DNA of 64,000 nucleotides from Ariolimax columbianus. Lineage: Eukaryota; Mollusca; Gastropoda; Stylommatophora; Arionidae. The translations under genes and the position numbers were made by a program. The stretch is taken from contig JAVGWX010000019.1 in NCBI GenBank assembly GCA_036924085.1, positions 10,620,196 through 10,684,195 on the forward strand, written 5' to 3'. Under the pieces are notes generated by a model. That model saw only the letters and a list, made by a program, of their open reading frames with translations, made no database searches and was not told the origin of the DNA. Below are positions 11,546-24,145 of the stretch, piece after piece (position 1 is the first letter of the stretch; each line of letters opens with the position of its first letter).

Positions 11546-11659
11546 AATACGTGGACTATGAAAGACAATCCACAGTGTATACAAGGATTCACTCTGGATT
11601 TGCTCAGGCAAAGTGGAATGCTCCTGAAGTTTGCTAACATAATTAGAGTTCTCCATACA

Positions 11660-13625
11660 GTGCAATTTTCTGAGCTCTTGTTGTTTCCAATGCCTACAAT
11701 GAGCAGGTTTACTCTTTTGTGCGCTCTGAAAAGGACGTTCAATGACTCGTTTTAGTAGCTTTCCTCAATTCCCGAGCGTGCTGATGAAGGTAGACCGGCA
11801 ACCTCCAGGCGGTTGTGCTATGCATGGCTTCATTTGCGTGTCTCTCACTATTACGGGGATCACGTCGATCCCTCACCTCGTTAGCCAGGCTGCCATGACA
11901 ACAGCCCATTTCCAGTGGGGGCTGCGAGGAAGTCGAAGTGGGGGTCCTATATTTTTCCTGACCCTGACTAACATGTCCGATCAGTATATTTTGCCTGACC
12001 CTGACAAACATGTCTGATCAGTATGTTTTGCCTGACCCCGACTAACATGTCTGATCAGTATGTTTTGCCTGACCCTGACTAACATGTCTGATCAGTATGT
12101 TTTGCCTGACCCTGACTAACATGTCTGATCAGTATGTTTTGCCTGACCCTGACTAACATGTCCGATCAGTATGTTTTGCCTGATCCTGACTAACATATCC
12201 TATCAGTATGTTTTGCCTGATCCTGACTAACATATCCTATCAGTAGGTTTTGCTTGACCCTGACTAACATATCTGATCAGTATGTTTTGCTTGACCCTGA
12301 CTAACATGTCCGATCAGTATGTTTTGCCTGACCCTGACTAACATGTCTGATCAATATGTTTTGCCTGACCCTGACTAACATGTCTGATCAGTATATTTTG
12401 CCTGACCCCGACTAACATGTCTGATCAGTATGCTTTGCCTGACCCTGACTAACATGTCTGATCAGTACGTTTTGCCTGACCCTGACTAACATGTCTGATC
12501 AATATGTTTTGCCTGACCCTGACTAACATGTCTGATCACTATATTTTGCCTGACTCTGACTAACATGTCTGATCAGTATGCTTAACCTGACCCTGACTAA
12601 CATGTCTGATCAGTATGTTTTGCCTGACCCTGACTAACATGTCTGATCAATATGTTTTGCCTGACCCTGACTAACATGTCTGATCAGTATATTTTGCCTG
12701 ACTCTGACTAACATGTCTGATCAGTATGTTTTGCCTGCCCCTGACTAACATGTCCGATCAGTATGTTTTGCCTGATCCTGACTAACATATCCTATCAGTA
12801 TGTTTTGCCTGATCCTGACTAACATATCCTATCAGTAGGTTTTGCTTGACCCTGACTAACATATCTGATCAGTATGTTTTGCTTGACCCTGACTAACATG
12901 TCCGATCAGTATGTTTTGCCTGACCCTGACTAACATGTCTGATCAATATGTTTTGCCTGACCCTGACTAACATGTCTGATCAGTATATTTTGCCTGACCC
13001 CGACTAACATGTCTGATCAGTATGCTTTGCCTGACCCTGACTAACATGTCTGATCAGTACGTTTTGCCTGACCCTGACTAACATGTCTGATCAATATGTT
13101 TTGCCTGACCCTGACTAACATGTCTGATCACTATATTTTGCCTGACTCTGACTAACATGTCTGATCAGTATGCTTAACCTGACCCTGACTAACATGTCTG
13201 ATCAGTATGTTTTGCCTGACCCTGACTAACATGTCTGATCAATATGTTTTGCCTGACCCTGACTAACATGTCTGATCAGTATATTTTGCCTGACTCTGAC
13301 TAACATGTCTGATCAGTATGTTTTGCCTGCCCCTGACTAACATGTCTGATCAGTATGTTTTGCCTGACCCCGACTAACATGTCTGATCAGTATGTTTTGC
13401 CTGACCCCGACTAACATGTCTGATCAGTATGTTTTGCCTGACCCTGACTAATATGTCTGATCAGTATGTTTTGCCTGACCCTGACTAACATGTCTGATCA
13501 GTATGTTTTGCCTGACCCTGACTAACATGTCTGATCAGTATGTTTTGCCTGACCCTGACTAACATGTCTGATCAGTTTCTTGCCTGACCAGATGTTAGTC
13601 TTCCTCTCCATCCGAGCCCTTCGCG
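11660..13625 (-). mobile_element. Composite VNTR retroposon (family 5), long-array copy
   Basis: Minus-oriented relative of the 252-656 element. The right domain lies at about 11660-11950, the 37-bp array at about 11955-13590, and the short left end at about 13575-13625. The right domain shares the CAGCACGCTCGGGAATTGAG-type segment and the 'ACAAAAGAGTAAAC' segment (both read on the minus strand) with copies at 0.5, 23.7 and 27.1 kb. No convincing target duplication was found. Confidence 0.7.
11955..13590. repeat. 37-bp tandem array, about 44 copies, with 592-bp higher-order unit
   Basis: Monomer contains ATGTCTGATCAGTATGTTTT then GCCTGACCCTGACTAAC. Variant monomers (for example CCTATCAGTAGGTTTTGC at 12241 and again at 12833) recur 592 bp apart, exactly 16 monomers, showing a higher-order duplication. 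The same monomer in opposite orientation forms the array at 26.0-27.0 kb. Confidence 0.95.
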
Positions 13626-13689
13626 ATAAGAACTGGGGCTCAACTGGAATGTCTATTAACACCATTTCTATATCTGATGGCCAAGACTT

Positions 13690-13860
13690 GCATCAGCGAC
13701 AACGGAATTCAAAAACATTGGACTTAAACAACTTGCCGACCTTGACTTTGCAGATGACTTGGTGTTTCTGTCTCAAGGCTGGGCTGAAACCAAAGGCAAA
13801 GTAAAATAAGTAAACTTGATAAGTGGTCACAGAAGTTGGGAAAAACAAAGATGATAACAA
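13690..13860 (+). pseudogene. LINE RT fragment with intact FADD box
   Basis: Plus-strand translation includes QLADLDFADDLVFLSQ, the RT active-site block of a common LINE type. It is cut by the family-1 SINE at 13875. Confidence 0.75.
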
Positions 13861-13874
13861 TAAATGTACTTCAA

Positions 13875-14122
13875 TGGGGACGGCGTGGGCCAGTGGTTAA
13901 GTGACACGTCTCACAACCAGAAGGTGCTGATTTCGATCCCCATCACAACAGCGGCTGTTACCCCGGCGAAGCAAACCCTTAGAAAATGCAGGAGGAACCA
14001 GACCCTTACATAAAATGCATGCTGAAGTCGAATGCACGGGGCCGACAGGTGGAAAATAAAAACCACATTGAAACGCACACTGCCTTCGGGATAGAAAATA
14101 TGGTGAACGCAAAAGGGAAAAA
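13875..14122 (+). mobile_element. tRNA-derived SINE, family 1
   Basis: Target duplication AAATGTACTTCAA at 13862-13874 and 14123-14135. The B box is slightly mutated (ATTTCGATCCC). Ends in an A-rich run. Confidence 0.92.
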
Positions 14123-14239
14123 AAATGTACTTCAACTTAAACTCAATTTCCGTCATAATTCAGGCAAACTTGCATATTTTGGTTACATTCAATTTCTCCT
14201 ATTCCCTGTCTTGTCATGTCTTTCCGTTGGAGTTACAAG

Positions 14240-17116
14240 AAGGTAACCTGGTCAATGTACCAGCATCGGACTAATGTACTGGCAAGAGATCTGACAACAG
14301 ATGAAGACATACATAAGGTAGTTGATAAGTTCAGCAAATGCATGCTACAGACTGCCCATGAAACAATATCTATAGGGCTTGCAAACAATATAGGCCATAT
14401 TGGAATAGTGAATTAGAGAAACTGCAGAACGAGGTAGAAACATCTAGAAAACAAGCAGATATTAGTCCATGCCAAGAACACCACCAAAAATATCAATATG
14501 CTATGGCTAAATTTAAAAGGGAAAAGTTGAAGGCTAGAAGGAGAAGTTGAAGAAAGAAAACGGAATGTCCAATGAAATGATCAAGAACTTGGGAACAACA
14601 GCAAAAACAAAGCTGCTGGAGATCTCCAACATTTGTTGGACATCAGGTAAAGTTCCACAGACCTGGAGAGGAGCAATAATGATACCACTCCCATAACCAG
14701 GGAAAGGGAGTTCCAAGGCATCCATCTATAGACCAATCAGTCTCACAAGAGGCATCTGTAAAAAGATGGAACATATCATCAACCTAGAGCTGCAGTGGTA
14801 CCGTGAGAGTTAAAACCTTCGTGTGCCACAGCAGACTGGATTTAGGAAATGCAACTCGATTGAAGACTAGGCAACATATCTCTCCTAAGAGATCGAGGAG
14901 GCGTTCCAAGACAAGAAATTGGTACTGGCAGCATAGACAACAGGAAAACTGTTGATAAAGTTTGGAAAGAAGGACAAATGGATAAAAGCATACTTACAGA
15001 ACAGCCAGAGTACAACTAGAGTAATACAATTCTGCTGCGTTATGGCATGCATCAGTGAGGGGTTCTTTTCCCTACACTTTTCATAGTCTTCATCAATGAT
15101 GTGATTGCTGAACTACCACAAGGAACAAAAGTTGCAATGTACGCAGATGACTTGGTAATATGGTGTGCAAATGAGCATGCAACAGTGGGCACTAAACATG
15201 CTGCAAAGAGCTATTGTTTCCTTGACCTCATGGACAAACAGATGGTGTGTAAACATTAACACAGACAAGAAGATGATGAGCAGCGCATGAGAAGCAGTGG
15301 TCAGCGACCCATAGCTAGCGTCAGGGCCAGCGACCCATAGCTGCCAAGTTCCTTCTACACCTCGAAGCTGTGATCCTGGATAACAGGCTGCAGCAGGGCA
15401 GACTGGTTAAGGAGAATGGATCGAAGAGGGAATGCTAACCAGGTACTCAAAAATGGTTGCTGAAGTCGGATGTGTTGGACCGAAAGGTGCAAATATCGCA
15501 GTCAAGCTGTAAACTACGACACAACGCATTCCGTTCTCTGCACTACATTCTGCTACTTAATCCCTTTCAGGGTTTGGTAGCGGGAGTTTGAGAACGAACG
15601 AAGCCAAGCCAACCAACACAGAAAAATGTAGCAATGAATTTTTCACTCTCTCCCCAAAACAAAAAGCTGGAGATCAAGATAAAGGGAGAAAACATGAGAG
15701 AAGATAAACAACTCGCATATCTTGGAGTTACATTCGATGACAGTTTGACATGAAGGGAACAGGCCAACAAAGCAGCCAAAAAACGGCAAGTTAGCCATCC
15801 TGAGAAAATTCAGTAGCGTAACATGGCGAGCTAGCGGAAAAATACTTAACAAAATGTACCAACAAAGTATACGACCACATCTGGAAAATGAGTCAGCAGC
15901 GTGGTGCCCTGCAGCAAACACTACCCTAAAAGAGGTGGGTAAGGTGCAAACCCAGGCACTTAGGGTCATTACAATAGCAATGAAATCAACACCTTTAGGG
16001 GAGGTGGAGAGACAAGGGTATTAACACGGGCGGAAAAGTTTCTTTGCATGCCGGAGCCATCCAATGAAAGATAGATTTCAAAATTTAGCAATGGGATGAC
16101 TGAAAAGAAGTAGTTTTATAAATCAGGCCAAACCACTTTGCAGGAAAATAACAGATCTACCTGAAGTTGACATCCCACTAAAGTCTGTGTCAGAACAAAC
16201 CCCGTGGAGTGAGAAGCATGGACTATCAGTACGCATTGACATAAAATATGAAAGGAATACTAGACAAAGATGAACAGACTAGTGTGCAGTGTAGGATAGT
16301 GACCCTTAGTTTCCTGGATGAAAATTACCCACAAGACCTCTGGATCAGAGTATACACAGATGGGTCAGCATAGAATGAAGCAAAGAATGACGGGGTGGGA
16401 GTGTACAAAGAATATCCAAACAACTTCAGGGATACAGTCAGAGTACGAATCTAAAAATTCTGTCATACATATGATGCAGAAATTCAGGAATCAATGTGGG
16501 AATTGAGAAACTGTTGAACACCAATGCCGGTCCACAACCTGTAGTATTTCTAACAGATGCACAATCAGCACTTCAAGCACTAAAATCAGAGAAACTGACA
16601 AATCTACAGGTTCTATTGTCTGAACTGAGCAACCAGCGCAAGATTGTCATGCAGTGGATACCTTCTCATTGTAGAGTACCAGGCAAAGAGAGAACAGGCC
16701 GGCTGGCAAAGGAGGTTGCTGCAGACGAGCAACCGGGTGTGCGATTTGCATATCAACGGAAGATAATGATGATCAAATCAATCGGAAAGCCGATTACCAT
16801 AAGAGGAGCAGACAAGAACAAGCTGCTGTGTTGCGCCTTAGAACAGGACATAACCGACTCCTCAGCGACATGTACACACAAATGATAATTGGCAACTGGC
16901 AATTTAGCTATGTGTACACGATGACAGGCACCGCAAACTGCAGAGCATATGATATAAAGACAAAACTCCACTGGTCCATAGAAACGACACTGGAAGAGAA
17001 ACTTTATGGACCTGAATGCGAACTACAGAAAACAGTAAAGTTTATACAAGAGACAACATTTGCAGCTTTAGATAATATTTTCAAGAGATCGAAAGAAGAA
17101 ACAAGAAGAAGAAGAA
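14240..17116 (+). mobile_element. I/Jockey-like LINE relic with RT and RNase H, interrupted by a SINE
   Basis: Decayed translation shows a pre-RT region (14240-14520), an RT with MYADDLVIWC near 15139-15170, a family-2 SINE insertion at 15266-15614, a YLGVTFDDSLT block near 15718-15750, and an RNase H domain at 16496-16885 with VVFLTDAQSALQAL and VMQWIPSHCRVPG. The C-terminal RTGHNRLLSDMYTQM segment is near 16840. The element ends in a GAA-rich tail at 17093-17116. Many stops and frameshifts are present. The YADD box is intact. Confidence 0.85.
15266..15614 (+). mobile_element. Family-2 SINE copy
   Basis: AACACAGA at 15258-15265 and 15615-15622 is the probable target duplication. It interrupts the LINE between the RT active site and the YLGV block. 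The GAA tail is short and replaced by GAAGCCAAGCCAACC. Confidence 0.85.
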
Positions 17117-17749
17117 TGTCTTTCCGTAACCACAAGAGGTCGCAGGGGGAAGAGGTCATAGGATATAACTTCGCCTTTAAACAATTTGTAGTGAATACCT
17201 TTCTGTTCGAGCAGAGCCCAATCTTTCCCGAGCGATGTATTAACCCATTTTTGGCCCGTGTGCACGTTTCCTAGCCACACCAAAACTTGGCACTGCTGTC
17301 AGGAATGAAGTGTTATATACTTCATTGTAATACGCTTTAACGTTGTATCTTGTCAAGTTCTTGGTAAGTTGTGTAACAGTTCCCGCCGGAGCAGAGAGTT
17401 TAGGACAGGGGTGATGTGGTTGCTGATAACAAATGTACCTGAATGCGTGTCAAGGTCACTCACCGTCTCAACAAAGGAGAACAGAGTTGGGGCAAAGAAT
17501 GTGGACAGGTAGGAGCTGACCACTGGCCTTCCGATTTGGGTAGGGAGAGAATGATTGACAGACGGATTGGCAGCGGGGCTTGCTGCGAGTGAATGAGTGA
17601 CAGGTGTGCAACGTGTTTCGTTCCAATAAGACTGAATATAGCCATCCCCTGAGATCCATTGGTCAAGCTCTGACTTTGCTTGAGTGTATATCTCGAGACA
17701 AAGTTTAGCTCAGGAGGCTGGATGAAGAGGAGGGATAGAGAGATGAGAG

Positions 17750-17816
<67 letters not shown>

Positions 17817-18360
17817 AAGAGACTGAATTTAGATAGTATGTTTAACTCACCGACTTAGATAGAGGAGCGATTGATAGACTGTTGCACGAATGTTAGTGAT
17901 ATAACAGGGTCGCTCAAGTAGGTGTGTGAGTTTTGTATTAAGTGATAATCTGAACGTTGTGTTGTAAGCAGGACACAATGTGAACGAGGTATGTCCAGAT
18001 CGCCCACCTGAGGGGATTTGAGTGAGGAAGAGTATTTGATAAGGTGTGTTGAGGACGCAGTTTAGGCGAGGTGTGTGTGATGTAATTGCAAGGCAATAGA
18101 ACTGGGTTTAGATAGTTGGCAATTCCATCAATAGCTAATGCTTAAAATTTCCGCTTTAGTTAATATGTATATTAACATATATATAATAATAGTATACTTA
18201 GTTAAGATGATATGTATTGCATTGTGTTTGTAATTTCACTACTCATTTTTCTGGTATGAGTATTATATAATAAATATGCCATCTGATGTGTGCTATATTA
18301 TTTAAAGTGCGTGGCCAGATGATGTGGATGAGTGTGAGAATGTTCTAAGTTAGAATAACG
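17117..18360. other. No recognised gene; contains a (GA)n tract
   Basis: Only a (GA)n microsatellite at about 17753-17822 and an AT-rich patch at about 18160-18290 stand out. Confidence 0.4.
17753..17822. repeat. (GA)n microsatellite
   Basis: About 70 bp of nearly pure GA dinucleotide with a few A interruptions. Confidence 0.97.
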
Positions 18361-18582
18361 GCCAGGGCAAACATTGAGGTCTGTTAAATTTTTTAACAAA
18401 CCTAACGGCGATAAGATTGTCTTAGATGATCTATTACTAAAAAATGTGGAGTCATTCCTGTACATGGGTATTAGTATAGTTAACGATGACAGTACAGATA
18501 CAGACATGAAAATAATAATACAAAAGACGAGATGGGCGTTCATTACATCGAGGAGCTTGTGGAGATCTAAAACAATTAAGTC

Positions 18583-19205
18583 TTAGTTGACCTGTACTTT
18601 TATACGAGCTGATGCTACTGTGCAGGTCTCAGTTCTGGCGTGAGCTGGATGTGGTTAGAGGGAGGATTTCCTGCTCAGCGGGCTAGGCTCGAGCATCTCA
18701 TTACTCCGCTGAGTTGGACAAGTGCCGTGGAGGGTGGTTAGCCTATGTGCGATTCCATCATAATGGACTCAAACACTTGAGCAAAGAAGACCCTAATCCT
18801 TTTAGACGCATCTATGCTGCTCTTAAAAAAAACCCTAACCATAGTCAGTGTTTGCCATGTCACACAGTTAGTCGTCTCTAACGACATGCTCTCTGTGGGA
18901 CATTTGTGCAATTCCTGTTCCTGTCATACACAAACGCCCCCGGCTAACCACAAAGACTCCAGCAAACCACAAAGACCCCAGCGAACCACAAAGACCCCAG
19001 CGAACCAGAAAGACCCCAGCAAACCACAAAGACCCCAGCGAACCAGAAAGACCCCAGCAAACCACAAAGACCCCAGCGAACCAGAAAGACGCCAGCAAAC
19101 CACAAAGACCCCAGCGAACCAGCAAGACCCCAGCAATCCACAAAGACCCCAGCGAACCAGAAAGACCTCAGCAAACCACAACGACCCCAGCGAACCACAA
19201 AGACC
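18583..19205 (+). mobile_element. Family-4 retroposon with a 19-bp VNTR tail
   Basis: Exact 11-bp target duplication ACAATTAAGTC at 18572-18582 and 19206-19216. The head of about 350 bp (GACCTGTACTT... to ...CTGTTCCTGTCATA near 18929) matches copies at 34565 and 52607 (plus) and 40085 (minus). The remaining 280 bp up to the target duplication is the 19-bp tandem repeat, so the VNTR belongs to the inserted unit. Confidence 0.85.
18930..19204. repeat. 19-bp tandem repeat (tail of family-4 element)
   Basis: About 14 copies of CCCCAGCGAACCAGAAAGA and variants (CCACAAAGA alternating with CCAGAAAGA). Open in several frames, but with no coding indication. Confidence 0.95.
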
Positions 19206-19640
19206 ACAATTAAGTCAATCACAAATCTGCAAATCCTAACTCCAGTGTAAACTTCATCCTATTGTATGGCGGTGTAACGTTGGGAACGACGAGATGTACA
19301 AGGAGACAGATTCAGGTTTTCATCAACAGGTGCCTGCGTCGAATACAGGGATTAAAATCGTGTGAAAAAGTCTTTAATGTGAAATTGTGGAAAAGGATCT
19401 GGTATGTATCAGTGGCATTTGAGGAAAGGTCTCTGAAACTGGTGTTGTACATTAAAGAGACTGACTGATAGTATTCAAAGACAGTCTCTGTTCTGGATTC
19501 ACCAGATCAAGAGACTAGAGGTAGACCCCCCAAAAAGGTAAATGGAGGTTATGACACACATTAAGGAAAGATATGAACTGAGTTAGCAAAGGTGGCGCAG
19601 GACAAACAGTCGGACTGTGGATTTACTAAAGAGTTATGAA

Positions 19641-20229
19641 CCGTAGTGAGCTGATATTTATATTACTGGATGACTGGATGACTCGTCCACCAACGGCGGC
19701 TGCACCGTTGCGGGTCCTATCAAACTGTCTCTGTCATAGACCCCAGTGGATCAGTTGATGATGAGTCGCCTTTCTGTGGCATCGGGAATGTTGTTGCACA
19801 ATACAATAGAGTGGAACCAGCGCGCTGGTGATCGTTCCAATGGTCGCTTCTTGTCTCGAGAGTACCCTATTGCTATCGCTATCCTCCATCGATCGTGCAT
19901 TCTTCGCAGTAAGTTGCCCGACCAGCTATGTTTTATCGTGTGCCTGCATTAATACTCGTAAGTGCATCTTCCACCTCAGTCAGTTATGTAGACCTTTTGT
20001 GTTAGACCATGACGTGTGCGGCCGACCACGCTTCTCTCGGGGAAGGCTTGAGTAACTCTGAGTTAGGTCTCAATCTCCTTAGTGAGTTAAAATGTTTCCG
20101 CCACAACATTGGAGAGTACTGATGAGTTGAAGAGAAAGATGTGCAGGCTCTGGTCGTGGATGTTACCCAGTACAGTCTTTATCAAAGAGAAAGTCGGGTA
20201 GCCGTCTAGTCAACCTCTGAGATTAGTTC
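19641..20229. other. No recognised feature
   Basis: About 590 bp of unassigned sequence between LINE fragments. Confidence 0.4.
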
Positions 20230-20610
20230 GTTCTGCACGTTGAGCTAGATGTACCCGTCCAAGTTGGTCAGTCTCTCTCCATCTAAGACTGGGTCGCGGG
20301 AAGCGAAGCGAGTGCGCATGACTTTCGTCTTGGGGGTGTTCATTTCGCGTTTCGTTTTCTTTCCAGCTCGGTGGAGTTCTGTTAGCATTTCATTGCCTTC
20401 CGTGGTTGCTTCTGAGATGAGTACTAGATCAAAGCAAAGGGGATTTGGCCGGCTGCCAATTATGTTGATGCCAAAGGTGTACCAGTCGAGCCGGCTGATG
20501 GCAGATTCAAGACGTGGGGGAAAACGACTCGTGACAATGGGGGTCCATTCGACGGACTGTTCTGTCTTTTCAAGGGTTAGGAGGTTGTCTTGCAATTGCT
20601 GTGGCATACA
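20230..20610 (-). pseudogene. LINE RT fragment with damaged active site
   Basis: The minus frame contains DLVLISEATTEGNEMLTEL and NTPKTKVMRTRFASRDPV, diagnostic of an RTE-like RT just after the FADD box. FADD itself is reduced to 'CFD', a small in-frame loss that removes the catalytic pair. Confidence 0.8.
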
Positions 20611-20639
20611 TATATATATATCATTATTATCATGTAGTA

Positions 20640-21060
20640 TGTCCTTTATAGAACGTCGCTCCCCTCACAGTCTGCCTGAAAGAAACTCTTTCTCGTGCCA
20701 GAACTTGCATTTCTGGATATCTTGGTGCCATCGTCTTCTTGGTATACCCCATTCCTCTTTTGCCTAGCACCATACCTTCCATCACCGTTCTCTCAAGAAC
20801 GTTGGGTCTCTTGATGTGACCAAAGCATTTAATTTTCTGGTCAAAATAGAATTGATAAACCAGTTCACCTCATGCTAGACTCTCACCGAATGTCTGTATA
20901 TGTTTTTTTCTTCGTTCAGGGTATTCTGAGGATCTTTCTGTAACAGTTTGACTCGAAGGATTCGATTTTTTATCTATAAGTTTTGGTAATTGTCCATGAT
21001 TCGCAGCCATATGTTGCCACAGGAAAACCACACTATACATATATAATATACACACACATA
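20640..21060 (-). pseudogene. LINE post-RT fragment
   Basis: The minus-strand translation (with stops) reads NGCESWTITK near 20990-21020 and EEWGIPRRRWHQDIQ near 20690-20760, typical of the LINE C-terminal region. It lies 5' (on the minus strand) of the RT fragment at 20230-20610, the wrong order for one element, so these are two insertions. Confidence 0.65.
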
Positions 21061-21559
21061 CACGTTTATACATTTACTGAAAATATAAATACTGTTAGTC
21101 CTACCATCAGTTATAATAATTCAGATGTACGCGACGTTATAATTGATATATTCTTCCAATAATTCATTAACTTATCAACTTGAATGTTTCTATGTGCACC
21201 GCTCTTCATTACAATTTGAATGTATTATGCAGAAATATTGTGTAGACTGCATCGATTTATCAAAACAGAGGTTGCCTTTGTTATTTCCACGAGTCCGATA
21301 GTTATAGTATGTTCCCAACTGTCAACAGTACTTGATAAATTACGATTGACAGATTAAGAGCCGCATGCCCATTTCCATTTATCATAAGAGAATGAGCAAG
21401 CTATTTTACCTTATAAATGTTATGTTCATGTTTTTAATAGTTAGATTTCAGAAAGACTCTGTGCTGATTAAAAATGATGTGACTAATGTTTGTGTTTTTG
21501 TGTCAATGTTTTTTTTTAGTTAAATATAATGTCCAGGATTAATGAGACGTTTACAAATC
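21061..21559. other. AT-rich, no recognised feature
   Basis: No gene, repeat array or transposon motif was identified. Confidence 0.4.
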
Positions 21560-22130
21560 TTTTCATCTCACGAAGGCAGACGACTTGGTCAGTCGGGAGG
21601 ATCTATTCAAAGCACTCAGGAGGATTGGTTGAACACCGAGAATTATTGAACCGTTCCACGCTAACAAGAAAGACACAATCAACAGGGCTGTGTACTTGCT
21701 CAAACCCTTTTTGGAATATATTTCTCACTCCTCTGGAAGCATGTCTTCCGGGACTAGAATGGTGGTATATTCATTTAATCAGGCACACATGGTGGCCTAT
21801 TCGGTGCCCACAGACTGAAAGACAAAATTAGAATAAACAGATCAGACAACTGCTGTTTTCGAATGATGCAACAATTACGACTAACTCAGAGGAGAAACTG
21901 CAAAACTTACTATCTGCATTTTCTGATGCCTGCTGTGAGTTTGGATTAACAATCAGCAAATAGAAAATACAAGTTAGGGTCCACGGTGTAAAAAAGGCAC
22001 CAATAATCTCCATTGATGAAGGGGATCTCGAGGTAGTAAATCACTTTACATACCTGGGATTCTCAGCTAATAAACTTTCCCTGGACCAAGATCAACTCTG
22101 GACAGATTCCGTATCACATACGCGATGTTT
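21560..22130 (+). pseudogene. LINE RT fragment (FSND in place of FADD)
   Basis: The plus-strand translation shows LLFSNDATITTNSEEKLQNL (about 21850-21910), then LSAFSDACCEFGLTIS and VNHFTYLGFS. The active-site box is changed from FADD to FSND, losing the first aspartate. Confidence 0.75.
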
Positions 22131-22655
22131 TCAATGGTCTGATTAGCAAACTATGAGTCTAAGGATAATGACATTTTGCAAAGTTGGCGGTTGATATGTG
22201 CTGTTTACATAAGACCGTTACATCATCATGCGCATCGTACGTATGTTCACTTTGTGCAATTAGGTCCGGTTATATTTGAACACGCCTCGTATTAGATTAA
22301 ATCTTAGGGCATGTGTTTGAAACGTGCTATAGCCTAGTTTTAGTTGTTACACATTTCACCTTGGCAAGCAGTCATAACAGTCATATAAGAGCGCCCGCTC
22401 ACACTAGAATAACAATCAAGTGGTTGTCGGACCTTGTTTCTTGTCATATTTCATTTGGAATTAACAATTTCTAGTAAAGGGACAATGAACACATTTTGTC
22501 TGTATCACAAAGAGTGTCCCATATATATGTCATCAGATTTTGCTAGAGACAGTGGACAACGTGCAGCCTTGTCACTCATGTACTAAATGTTTACCCGGTA
22601 CTTCAAGTTGCTTTCAATTATCACCGCTTACAACTACTTCACACTGTGATGATAC
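22131..22655. other. No recognised feature
   Basis: Unassigned sequence before the 26-bp array. Confidence 0.4.
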
Positions 22656-23415
22656 CTCACACAACTACCTGACTGCACTACCTCACACAACTACCTGACT
22701 GCACTATCTTACACAACTACCTGACTGCACTACCTCACACAACTACCTGACTGCACTATCTCACACAACTACCTGACTGCACTATCTCACACAACTACCT
22801 GACTGCACTATCTCACACAACTACCTGACTGCACTATCTCACACAACTACCTGACTGCACTATCTCACACAACTACATGACTGCACTATCTTACACAACT
22901 ACCTGACTGCACTACCTCACACAACTACCTGACTGCACTATCTCACACAACTACCTGACTGCACTACCTCACACAACTACCTGACTGCACTACCTCACAC
23001 AACTACCTGACTGCACTATCTCACACAACTACCTGACTGCACTATCTCACACAACTACCTGACTGCACTATCTCACACAACTACCTGACTGCACTACCTC
23101 ACACAACTACCTGACTGCACTATCTCACACAACTACCTGACTGCACTACCTCACACAACTACCTGACTGCACTATCTCACACAACTACCTGACTGCACTA
23201 TCTTACACAACTACCTGACTGCACTACCTCACACAACTACCTGACTGCACTATCTCACACAACTACCTGACTGCACTATCTCACACAACTACCTGACTGC
23301 ACTATCTTACACAACTACCTGACTGCACTACCTCACACAACTACCTGACTGCACTATCTCACACAACTACCTGACTGCACTATCTTACACAACTACCTGA
23401 CTGCACTATCTTACA
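22656..23415. repeat. 26-bp tandem array, about 29 copies
   Basis: Unit CTGCACTATCTCACACAACT plus ACCTGA. Two positions vary (ACTATCTC / ACTACCTC / ACTATCTTA). The variants occur in recurring blocks, indicating amplification of multi-unit segments. Confidence 0.95.
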
Positions 23416-23689
23416 CATTTTCAATACTAAACTTAAGTCTTATCTCTCTCAACTACCTGACTTAATGATCGGACTATACCATAATACCTGACACCATTAC
23501 CACACTCTGATATCTCAGATTACACCACAGTCTATTCTCGTTCCTAATGTTTCACCACGTCCGCATTCTGCCATCTTAATTCCCAACACTGGACTCGCCT
23601 AATCTGTTACCGTTGTACGACAAACACACACGTTAGACCAACAACACGTGTAATATTGACATAAGCCTGTCAGTGATACTGCTACCGCA

Positions 23690-23815
23690 TGGAAGACCAC
23701 GGCTCACCTTCATCAGCAGGCTCGGGATGTGAAGAAAGCTAGTACAACCCGCCACTTTACGTCCTTTTCAGGTCGCACAAAAGAGTAAACTTACTAATTG
23801 TGGGCACGTAACAAC
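23690..23815 (+). mobile_element. Family-5 right-end fragment
   Basis: Matches the right domain of the composite element: CACCTTCATCAGCAGGCTCG, then GTCCTTTTCAGGTCGCAC and ATTGTGGGCAC. No 37-bp monomer is attached. Confidence 0.7.
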
Positions 23816-24145
23816 ACCAAAGTGACGGACAATGAGAAATGGTTGATACGGTAGTTGAATAAAGTGAACTATTAATAGCAACACTTGATCGATTTTGGAT
23901 TCAGTGAAATAGTTCAGGTACCATCTCCACAGCGAAGGTTGGCTGTAACTAATGTTCAACGCCCTATCTTTCTCGTTTTGATTGTACAAACTGTCAGACT
24001 TTTCCTGTCCATCATGTTCTGTTATTCTCCCACTAATTGTGTCACTTTCCTCTAGCACTTTGGCCCTTTACCTTTCCATCCAGTATTATTGTCAGCAAGG
24101 TGTTATGTCTTTCTATGTTGACAAAGTAACTGTGGGACGAACTCA

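Larger units (their letters stand above)
18365..19640 (+). pseudogene. RTE-like LINE fragment split by a family-4 retroposon
   Basis: Before the insertion, 18374-18582 encodes VESFLYMGISIV and surrounding post-RT sequence. After it, 19250-19640 encodes ILLYGGVTLGT and a degenerate RGRPPKK C-terminal region. The two halves join in the normal LINE order once 18583-19205 is skipped. Confidence 0.75.

Noticed and set aside
11955..13590. CRISPR-like array of regular repeats
   Set aside because: The repeats are directly head-to-tail with no unique spacers, and the window is eukaryotic.
18814..19239. 141-codon proline/lysine-rich frame and minus-strand hydrophobic frames
   Set aside because: They coincide with the 19-bp VNTR tail of a retroposon.
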